From: Solirubrobacter pauli | GTDB lineage: Bacteria > Actinomycetota > Thermoleophilia > Solirubrobacterales > Solirubrobacteraceae | Assembly: GCF_003633755.1 (NCBI RefSeq) | Contig: NZ_RBIL01000001.1 | Coordinates: 2,589,426-2,653,425, forward strand | DNA length: 64,000 bases | Direction: 5' to 3' | Shown: positions 58,201-64,000 of the stretch, in pieces | How positions within the stretch are numbered: the stretch's first letter is position 1 | Layout of the letters: every line of letters starts with the position of its first letter | Program-made: the position numbers and the translations under genes | Notes under the pieces: model-generated | Seen by the model: only the letters and a program-made list of their open reading frames with translations | The model's database searches: none | Told to the model about the DNA's origin: nothing

Positions 58201-59574
58201 GCCGTCGAGCATGTCCAGCACGTTCTCCAGCTGCTGGCGCGAGAGCTCGCCGTAGGAGTACGTGCGGGCGAGCATGGCCGCAAGCGCGTCGACGGCGACC
58301 GGCGAGTCCTCGTCCGTGGCCGCGATCGCGACGATCTGCTGCGCGAGCACGTCCAGCGGGTTGCGCGGGACGACCGTCGTCTCGATCTTGCCCTCGCGCA
58401 TGCGCTGCGCGACGACCGCGCACTCGAGCAGGTCAGCACGGAACTTCGGGAAGATCCGGCCCTTCGACGTGTCCCCGACGTTGTGGCCGGCGCGGCCGAT
58501 CCGCTGCAGGCCGGCGGTGACCGACTTCGGCGACTCGACCTGCAGCACGAGGTCCACGGCGCCCATGTCGATGCCGAGCTCCAGCGACGACGTCGCCACC
58601 AGGCACGGCAGCTCGCCCGCCTTGAGCATCTCCTCGACGATCAGCCGCTCCTCGCGGGCGAGCGAGCCGTGGTGCGCGCGGGCGATGTTCTCCTCGGCGA
58701 TCTCGTTCAGCCGCAGCGCGAGCCGCTCGGCCGCGCGCCGGTTGTTGACGAAGATCAGCGTCGAGGTGTGCTCCTTGACCAGCTTGAGCAGCTCGGGGTA
58801 GATCGCCGGCCAGATCGACTTGCGGGTGGCCTCGCCGCCCGCGAACGGGTCAAGGTCGAGGTCCATCGTCTCCGGCTCGACCATCGACTCCACCGGCACG
58901 TGGATCTTCAGGTCCAGCGGCTTGCGCACGCCCGTGTCGACGATCGTCGCCTTGCGCTTGGGGCCGACCATGAACCGCCCGACTTCCTCCAGCGGGTTCT
59001 GGGTCGCGGAGAGCCCCACGCGCTGCACGTCGCGGTCGGCCTGCTCGACCAGCCGCTCGAGCGTGATCGCCAGGTGCGCGCCGCGCTTGGTCTGCGCGAC
59101 GGCGTGGATCTCGTCGAGGATCACGGTCTCCGTGCCCTCGAAGATCGCGCGGGCGCCGCTCGTGAGCATCAGGTAGAGCGACTCGGGCGTGGTGATCAGC
59201 ACGTCGGGCGGGTGCTTGACCATGTCCCGCCGCTCCTTCTGCGGCGTGTCGCCCGTGCGGATGGCGACGTTCAGGTCGGCCCCGATCCCGCGCAGCGGCG
59301 CGCGCAGGTTCTTCTCGACGTCGTAGGACAGCGCCTTCAGCGGCGAGACGTACACGAGCCGCGTCTGCTCGTGCGTGGGGTTCGCCACGAAGCGGTCCAG
59401 CCCGTAGAGGAACGCGGCCAGCGTCTTGCCCGAGCCGGTCGGCGCGGAGATGAGCACGTGCTCGCCCGTGGCGATCGCCGGCCAGGCCTGCGCCTGCGCC
59501 TCGGTGGGCGACGCGAACGCCCGGCCGAACCACTCGCGAACCTGAGGCGTGAACTGAGCGAGCGGATCGGTCAT
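55216..59574 (-). CDS. lhr: Lhr-type ATP-dependent helicase
   Basis: A 1452-residue superfamily 2 helicase. TEAQAQAWPAI is the Q motif, SAPTGSGKTLAAF motif I, VILDEIHAV motif II (DEIH), GLSATQNPLEE motif III and GRAGHNVGD motif VI. A winged helix and the Lhr core follow, and the long C-terminal Lhr-CTD ends the protein. Mycobacterial Lhr unwinds RNA:DNA hybrids and takes part in DNA repair. This protein is near the usual 1500 residues. It is divergent from nothing close; the MFS gene ends 39 bases upstream on the same strand. Confidence 0.93.
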   Translation of the reverse strand: MTDPLAQFTPQVREWFGRAFASPTEAQAQAWPAIATGEHVLISAPTGSGKTLAAFLYGLDRFVANPTHEQTRLVYVSPLKALSYDVEKNLRAPLRGIGADLNVAIRTGDTPQKERRDMVKHPPDVLITTPESLYLMLTSGARAIFEGTETVILDEIHAVAQTKRGAHLAITLERLVEQADRDVQRVGLSATQNPLEEVGRFMVGPKRKATIVDTGVRKPLDLKIHVPVESMVEPETMDLDLDPFAGGEATRKSIWPAIYPELLKLVKEHTSTLIFVNNRRAAERLALRLNEIAEENIARAHHGSLAREERLIVEEMLKAGELPCLVATSSLELGIDMGAVDLVLQVESPKSVTAGLQRIGRAGHNVGDTSKGRIFPKFRADLLECAVVAQRMREGKIETTVVPRNPLDVLAQQIVAIAATDEDSPVAVDALAAMLARTYSYGELSRQQLENVLDMLDGRYPSEEFGELRPRIVWDRVNGTIRPRKGSRALAITNAGTIPDRGLYSVNLPDGRRVGELDEEMVYEARPGQTFLLGASSWRIEEITRDRVIVTPAPGVPGAVPFWKGDGLGRPRELGEAIGAFSRWAVDQEPSALAESHHLDEKAAVNLVGFLREQQEATRVIPSDNTIVVERFRDEIGDWRVCVLSPFGGRVHAAWGLALSARIREVHGLESDAIWSDDGIIVHLPDADEPPGEELMLIEPDELEDLVVGELGGSALFGARFRENAGRALLIPRAYPGRRTPLWQQRLKSQSLLEVARRYAQFPIVLETYREVLRDVLDLPGLTELLTKLHRREISLVEVETETASPFASSLLFDYVATYMYEGDQPNAERRAAALALDRELLRELLGQEELRDLLDPVALDTVEADLQRLSERTQADSVDALHDVLRRVGDLTQAEAEARGGTLAWLEQLKGERRAAFLRVGGEQRWIAAEDAGLYRDALGVVPPSGLPEAFIADVPDAMDRLVRRYARTHGPFESAALRDRYTIDFTPVLERLESAGDLVRGELRPGGTTREWCDPEVLRRLRRASLAALRAEIEPADQRALARFQANWQGVDRHPPAGAGVDRLREILVPLQGLPLPLEVWERDVIPRRTGAYSPSWLDQLCASGEVVWVGAGALGRRSGRVALYFRDDAPLIGPPPKTAEAPTEPVHEAIRARLAAGPCFFTDLLTDVNGFPTEELQNGLWDLVWAGEATNDAFAPLRSPKLTAATPQWSQRARAERKRTFGSRRRGGAQPAVQGRWSLTPPLFRAGDDDPALRRRTQAELLLERYGIVTREQVLAEGIPGGFSSLYDSLAALETIGVARRGYFVEGLGGAQFALPGAVERLRAQKDDDAAPPIVLAATDPAQPYGAVLKWPDTPRRPQRAAGAYVVLAGAEPVLFIEKGGKGLQVLVEADDPRVQPSLEALVESVKRGRIKRLALEKVDGEPVVGSPYEELLIELGFRAGPRKLTLTT

Positions 59575-59612
59575 GGACCGAAGAACACTACGCGGTCAGT
59601 CCGATGGATAGA

Positions 59613-60803
59613 TCAAATCGGACGTGGCGTGGGGACCAGCGTGCGGCGGCCGACGAGGGCGACGAGGGCACCGGTCGAGGCGACCGCGGCGGCGATCACG
59701 AACGACGTCCGCCAGCCCGGGCCTTCGACGAGGGAGCCGCTGAGCGCCGCGCCGGCGGCGATCCCGCCGACGAACGCCGTGATCGGCCAGGTGTAGGCCT
59801 CGGTGCGCATGCCCGGCGGGGCCACGCCGCCGACCAGCTCGTTGCGCGTGGCGAGCAGCGGCGCGATGCAGCAGCCGGCCGGCAGCACCAGCAGCGCGAT
59901 CGCCCACACGCCCGGCGCGACCGCCAGTGGCAGCAGCGTGAGCGGGAGCACCGCCGTGAGGATCAGGTGCGTCCGGTGCACCGAACGCCGCGGGAGCGTC
60001 CCGTAGGCCAGCCCGCCGATCAGGCTGCCGAAGGACCAGATCGCCAGCAGGACGCCGGCCAGCGCGGGCGCGCCCTCCGCCCGGCTGGCCGCCGGGATGC
60101 CGACCTCGAGCATGCCCAGGCCGACGCCGGCCGGGAACGACGTGAACACCAGCGTCCGCACACCGGGGGAGGTCAGCGCTCCCAGCAGCCCGTGGTGCTC
60201 GCGCTCCTCGGCGTTCTCGACGTGGCGGGTCGGCGGCAGGGCGGTGAAGATCGCGGTGCCGACCACGACCGCCACGGCGCTGACGATCAACGCGCCCGCC
60301 GGAGAGGCGATCGCTGCGATCGCCGCCGTCAGCAGCGGGCCGCTGATGAAGATCAGCTCGATCATCGTGCTGTCGAGCGCGTACGCGGCCTGGTGCAGGC
60401 GCGGCTCGACCAGGTCCGTCCACATCGAGCGCAGCACGGACGACGTCGGCGGGACGGCGAAGCCGGCGACGAAGCCGCACACGAGCAGGATCGCCGTCGG
60501 CGCGCTGAGCTCGGCCAGGCCGACGATCGCGCCCAGGCTGACCGCGTGCAGCACGGCGATCGGCAGGAGCACGCGGCGCGCGCCGAGCCGGTCGACGAGC
60601 CGCCCCTGGACGGGCGCGCCGATCGCCGACCCGAGCGCCAGCGTCCCGCTCACCCCGCCCGCGACCGCGAACGAGCCGGTCTGCTCGCGCAGGTAGAGCA
60701 CGATCGCGAGCGCGTTGATGCCGATCGGCAGCCGCGAGAACAGCGACGAGGCGACGAGCACGCCCACGTACGGCGAGCGGAGGATCTCGAGGTAGCGCTT
60801 CAC
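59613..60803 (-). CDS. MFS transporter
   Basis: A 396-residue transporter with about twelve hydrophobic segments. The motif A-like loop is GRLVDRLGARRVL between helices 2 and 3. The GTG start at 60803 (MKRYLEILRS-like VVKRYLEIL) overlaps the udgB stop by 4 bases (GTGA), so the two are coupled. Close relatives are drug or sugar efflux pumps; the substrate is not inferable. Confidence 0.87.
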   Translation of the reverse strand: MKRYLEILRSPYVGVLVASSLFSRLPIGINALAIVLYLREQTGSFAVAGGVSGTLALGSAIGAPVQGRLVDRLGARRVLLPIAVLHAVSLGAIVGLAELSAPTAILLVCGFVAGFAVPPTSSVLRSMWTDLVEPRLHQAAYALDSTMIELIFISGPLLTAAIAAIASPAGALIVSAVAVVVGTAIFTALPPTRHVENAEEREHHGLLGALTSPGVRTLVFTSFPAGVGLGMLEVGIPAASRAEGAPALAGVLLAIWSFGSLIGGLAYGTLPRRSVHRTHLILTAVLPLTLLPLAVAPGVWAIALLVLPAGCCIAPLLATRNELVGGVAPPGMRTEAYTWPITAFVGGIAAGAALSGSLVEGPGWRTSFVIAAAVASTGALVALVGRRTLVPTPRPI

Positions 60804-61486
60804 GACGCCCAGGCCAGCGCCTTCGCCTGCTCGAGCACCTCGTCGAGCATCGGCGGCGTCAGCTTGCCCGTGAACGTGTTCTGCTGGCTGGGGTGGAAGC
60901 AGCCGAGCAGCGGCCACGGCTCGCCGTCGGCGACGACGCCGTGCCCGAACTTCGGCTTGGGACGCGGCATCGGCGTGCGGGTGAGCGTGGACCGCAGCCG
61001 CAGCGCGCTCTCCCACGCGAAGCCGCCGAGGCAGACGACCACGTGCACGTCCGGCAGCAGGATCACTTCCCGCTCCAGCCAGTCGGAGCAGTTCGCGCGC
61101 TCCTCCGGCGTGGGCAGGTTGGCGGGCGGTGCGCAGCGCACCGCGGCGACCATGTAGGCGCCCTGAAGACGCAGCCCGTCGTCCTTGTGGACCGACTCCG
61201 CCTGGTTGGCGAGCCCGACCCGGTGCAGCCCGGCGAACAGGAAGTCGCCCGAGCGGTCGCCGGTGAAGATCCGGCCCGTGCGGTTCCCGCCGTGCGCGGC
61301 GGGCGCCAGGCCCAGGATCAGGATCCGGGCGGCCGGATCGCCGAAGCCCGGCATCGGCCGGCCCCAGTAGTCCCAGTCCCGGAACGCCGCGCGCTTCTCC
61401 CGCGCCACCTGCTCACGCCACTCGACGAGCCGCGGGCAGCGGCGGCAGTCGACGACCGCCTCGTTGAGCGCATCCAAGGCGGCCAT
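60800..61486 (-). CDS. Family 5 uracil-DNA glycosylase (UdgB)
   Basis: A 228-residue Fe-S DNA glycosylase. Cys14 and Cys17 in CRRCPRL with later Cys in VRCAPP and RANC hold the 4Fe-4S cluster. Motif 1 is GLAPAAHGGNRTGRIFTGD (uracil pocket), and the late motif is HPSQQNTFTG. UdgB removes uracil, hypoxanthine and related deaminated bases. It is upstream of and coupled to the MFS gene. Confidence 0.92.
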   Translation of the reverse strand: MAALDALNEAVVDCRRCPRLVEWREQVAREKRAAFRDWDYWGRPMPGFGDPAARILILGLAPAAHGGNRTGRIFTGDRSGDFLFAGLHRVGLANQAESVHKDDGLRLQGAYMVAAVRCAPPANLPTPEERANCSDWLEREVILLPDVHVVVCLGGFAWESALRLRSTLTRTPMPRPKPKFGHGVVADGEPWPLLGCFHPSQQNTFTGKLTPPMLDEVLEQAKALAWAS

Positions 61487-61527
61487 AGGACCGTTGGAGC
61501 GTAGCTACGGCTAGGCTCATAACCCGT

Positions 61528-61941
61528 ATGCGCCGCGCTTTCCTTGCCGCCCCTGTCATCGCCCTGCTCGTGAGCGGGTGCGGTACCGCTCAGGAGGCCT
61601 CGGACACCCAGTTCAAGGACACCGAGCAGCAGCAGGTCGCCAAGGTCGTCGACGAGCTCTCGACCGCCGCCGCCCGCGGCAACACCGAGAAGATCTGCAA
61701 CGACATCCTGGCCTCCCAGCTCAAGACCGAGATCAAGAACGCCGGCAGCGACTGCGTGACCGAGATCGACCGCGTCATCAAGGACGCCAGCGACTACGAC
61801 CTCGACGTGACCGACGTCAAGGTCACCGGCACCAGCGCGACCGCGAAGGTCCAGCAGGGCGACGACACCAAGAACATCGCCACCTTCTCCTTCATCAAGG
61901 AGAAGGGCGCGTGGCGCGCGTCCGCTCTCGGCGGGGCCTAG
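61528..61941 (+). CDS. Small lipoprotein
   Basis: A 137-residue lipoprotein: signal peptide with LVSGC lipobox (Cys18), then an NTF2-like alpha+beta domain (VAKVVDELSTAAARGNTEKICNDIL, VKVTGTSATAKVQQGDDTK). Two further Cys (ICND, SDCV) could pair. Such domains occur in envelope and Ser/Thr kinase sensor proteins of Actinobacteria, but no function is assigned. Its TAG stop interlocks with the KAP gene stop in CTAG (61938-61941). Confidence 0.75.
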   Translation: MRRAFLAAPVIALLVSGCGTAQEASDTQFKDTEQQQVAKVVDELSTAAARGNTEKICNDILASQLKTEIKNAGSDCVTEIDRVIKDASDYDLDVTDVKVTGTSATAKVQQGDDTKNIATFSFIKEKGAWRASALGGA

Positions 61942-64000
61942 CGCTTCGCGTAGACCTCCTGGCCCGCCGCGAACGAGTAACGGGCCAGCTCCAGCGCGTG
62001 CCGGCGGAACGGCTCCGTCGACGTCGTCGCGCCGTTGATCGCCTGCTCGGTCGCGCGGTCGAGGAAGGCTCCCAGTTCCCCGCCGATCTGGCGCGATGAC
62101 CACGCGCCCTGCTGTTCGTCGAGCTTGAGCAGCAGGCCGCTGGCCTCGTCGGGATAGGCGATCAGGACGGTCAGCAAGATCAGCACCGCCTGGAATTCGG
62201 GCATGTCGGCCCCTCGCGTTGCGATGAACGCCTCGGCGTCCTCTTCCAGCCGAGCGCGCACGAGCCGGTAGATGTTCGTGAGCTTCTTGACGGCGCGCGG
62301 GGTGTGGAGCTCGCGGGCCACGAGGGCCGCGAAGTCGCGTTCGCGCTCTGTCAGGACGAGCTGGCGCGGATTCAGCAGAGCGGGCGCGGGTGTCCGTGGC
62401 GTCGGGGTCCCGGTGGCCGGAGCCGGGGCGAGGGTCACGGGTGCTGACGGGGTGGCGGGCGTCGCCGTCTCCGCAGGACTGTCGGTCACGGGCACGTACA
62501 CGGGCAGCAGGCTGGAGACCAGCGCGGTCGTCCCGGCCGGTCCCATCGGCCGAAGCGTGAACGGGATCTGGATGATCTTCTCGAGGTAGTTCAGCGGAGT
62601 CGACTGCCAATGCGGCTCGTCCTGCGCTTTCAGCAACTCGGCGTAGTGGAGCTTCAGCGACTGGAGCAGCCAGCGGGGATCGACCGCGATCACGACGACG
62701 AACAAGGGGAGCGCAAGGATCAGGTGCACCGCCTCGAGCACCTCGACGACGCGCTTGGGGGAGCAGCGGTCGAGGTCGTCGATGTAAAGCACGATCCGGT
62801 CGATCTGCGGTAGGTCCTTGTCGCCGCCTCTGGCACCGCGCTGGCCCGTCAGGAGGTCGCTCATCCGTTCGAAGTCCTCGTGGATGCGCGAGATGAGGCC
62901 GAGTTGGGACCGGTAGTCGCCGCTGCCGCCGCGCTTCGCCGCATACCGCGCAAGGGCACGTCCGTGCGCGAGGTCGTCGTACTCCTCGCGCAGACCGGCT
63001 TCGCGTGCCTTCGCTGCCTCCACCTCGGCCTTGGCGTTCTTGACGGTCTCGACCGACGTCGGGCTGAAGCTGCCGAGCGCATCCGCAACGCGCTTGGCCG
63101 TCACGCCGAACGTCGCCGCCGCGGCGAGGGCGGCGGTCACGGACGTCTTGGCGGCGTCGAGGCCCACCAGGCCGATCAGCACCGCGGCCAGCACCCCGAT
63201 CGGGACGATGACGCCAAGCAGGATCCGCAGCCAGGTCCACGCGTCCTTGAGCTCGCCGAGCGTCTTCTCGCTGTCACGCCCGAGGGCCAGGAATCCGAGC
63301 CTGCGCAACGTCTGCGCCCGCACGGCTTTCCGGTGCGCGCGCTCGAGCTGGCGGCCGGTCGCCGACTCGGCGGCGAGCAGCTCTTCGAGCTTCGCCAGGC
63401 GCGCCGCGGCCGTCCGCGCGTCCGTGCCTGCCTCGGGCTTGGCCATCGCGTCGAGGATGTGGCTCGCGAGGCTGGCCCACAGGTTCGCGTCCGCGAAGTG
63501 CCACGCGTTGAACTCGACGTTGCGCACGTGCGCACAGTGCGCCGCCGCGTCCGGGTTGCCGCTCGCCCGGCGCGAGAGGATCCGCACCCGTTCCTGGATC
63601 AGCTTGATCAGGAACGACTTGCCCGACCCCCAGTCGGCGAACAGCCCGATCGACAGCGGCGGGCTGGTCGTCTTCGCGGAGATCACGTCCGCGAGCGCCG
63701 CGGCGTCGGCGGCGACGCCGAGCAGGTCCGTCCCGCCGAGCGAGTCCGGCGCGACCTCGGCCAGCGTCATGTGGCCCGCGACCGGCTCGTAGACGGCAGT
63801 GCCGGAATCCGAGGCGACCGCGACCATCCCGTTGGGTCCGGTCGCGCAACGCCACACCGTCCCGAGCGCGGCTCCATCGGAGGTGCCGAGCGGCGCGCCC
63901 GAGACGACGTCGAATCCACGTACCCCGTCCTCGTCGGCGGCGAGCACCACGCGCCCGTCGTCGCTGAATCCGCACCCGCGGACGCCTCGGCTCGCTGCGG
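61938..64000 (-). CDS. WD40-KAP P-loop NTPase fusion, 5' end beyond window
   Basis: A multidomain ATPase of which 687 residues are visible; the frame is open through base 64000. The visible start carries WD40-like blades (VRGCGFSDDGRVVLAADEDGV, GTVWRCATGPNGMVAVASDS). Next is a KAP domain: Walker A FADWGSGKSFLI, the NAWHF segment, a pair of membrane helices in the insert (LLGVIVPIGVLAAVLIGLVG and a second), Walker B VLYIDDLDRC and VVIAVDPRW. A Pro/Thr/Ala linker interrupts the KAP domain, and a helical tail ends in EVYAKR. KAP NTPases are membrane-linked and occur in several antiphage systems; the WD40 part suggests sensing. Confidence 0.85.
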   Translation of the reverse strand, partial: AASRGVRGCGFSDDGRVVLAADEDGVRGFDVVSGAPLGTSDGAALGTVWRCATGPNGMVAVASDSGTAVYEPVAGHMTLAEVAPDSLGGTDLLGVAADAAALADVISAKTTSPPLSIGLFADWGSGKSFLIKLIQERVRILSRRASGNPDAAAHCAHVRNVEFNAWHFADANLWASLASHILDAMAKPEAGTDARTAAARLAKLEELLAAESATGRQLERAHRKAVRAQTLRRLGFLALGRDSEKTLGELKDAWTWLRILLGVIVPIGVLAAVLIGLVGLDAAKTSVTAALAAAATFGVTAKRVADALGSFSPTSVETVKNAKAEVEAAKAREAGLREEYDDLAHGRALARYAAKRGGSGDYRSQLGLISRIHEDFERMSDLLTGQRGARGGDKDLPQIDRIVLYIDDLDRCSPKRVVEVLEAVHLILALPLFVVVIAVDPRWLLQSLKLHYAELLKAQDEPHWQSTPLNYLEKIIQIPFTLRPMGPAGTTALVSSLLPVYVPVTDSPAETATPATPSAPVTLAPAPATGTPTPRTPAPALLNPRQLVLTERERDFAALVARELHTPRAVKKLTNIYRLVRARLEEDAEAFIATRGADMPEFQAVLILLTVLIAYPDEASGLLLKLDEQQGAWSSRQIGGELGAFLDRATEQAINGATTSTEPFRRHALELARYSFAAGQEVYAKR

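Noticed and set aside
56125-59796. Very long plus-strand frame opposite lhr
   Set aside because: It is antisense to the Lhr helicase, which has full motifs; the Arg/Val/Leu/Gln-rich translation is a typical high-GC shadow.

Overview
The window is GC-rich bacterial DNA, by eye around 70 percent GC, with tightly packed and often overlapping genes on both strands. The gene repertoire fits Actinomycetota. It includes an F420-type PPOX oxidoreductase, a DUF2342 zincin, a PAC2 protein, an AdnAB-like helicase-nuclease, HtaA-domain heme proteins with HmuTUV, a family 5 uracil-DNA glycosylase and a kinase-ATPase-TPR signalling protein. My best guess is a soil member of the Solirubrobacterales (Thermoleophilia). 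That placement is inferred from remembered family distributions, not from a marker gene.

Bases 1-16 kb hold a truncated X-Pro dipeptidyl peptidase, the large kinase, small enzymes, a selenocysteine tRNA at 9462-9553, a YrdC-like protein and an efeO-efeU ferrous/ferric iron uptake pair. They end with an epimerase and a YhaM-like exonuclease. Bases 16-28 kb hold PAC2, a UvrD-RecB type helicase-nuclease, an inositol monophosphatase family enzyme, a DUF2342 zincin, and a Lys/Ala-rich histone- or phasin-like protein with an unusual leader. They continue with a compact structured RNA candidate, an HTH regulator with its reductase, a NarL-type two-component pair and Mrp. Bases 28-39 kb are metabolic: tyrS, ferredoxin, amidase, threonine degradation by tdh-kbl, a NemR-like regulator divergent from an SDR and aldo/keto reductase, and a tetR-phosphodiesterase-cupin operon.

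Bases 38.7-45.8 kb form a heme acquisition locus. A HugZ-like heme oxygenase candidate and three secreted HtaA-domain proteins lie on the minus strand, and hmuT-hmuU-hmuV lie on the plus strand. A DtxR/IdeR-like iron box sits in the divergent promoter. Bases 46-50 kb contain groEL, then groES behind two CIRCE operators, followed by ASCH, Nudix, Crp/Fnr, anti-sigma-like DUF4349 and ECF sigma genes.

Bases 51.4-64 kb are rich in nucleic-acid enzymes: GDPD, Nei and PIN genes in one overlapping operon, then a retron, Lhr helicase, an MFS exporter and UdgB. The retron is the most interesting element. It has a reverse transcriptase with YADD and VTG motifs, preceded by a predicted msr-msd RNA at 53848-54033. 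In that RNA a1/a2 pairing encloses two msr-type hairpins and an msd-type hairpin, with an AGC branch-point candidate directly after a1. The window closes inside a WD40-KAP P-loop NTPase fusion that runs off the right edge.

Two copies of a 44-bp palindromic repeat (14808-14851 and 46019-46062) and frequent overlaps between convergent stop codons are further genome-level features. No CRISPR array, insertion sequence, rRNA or replication origin was seen.
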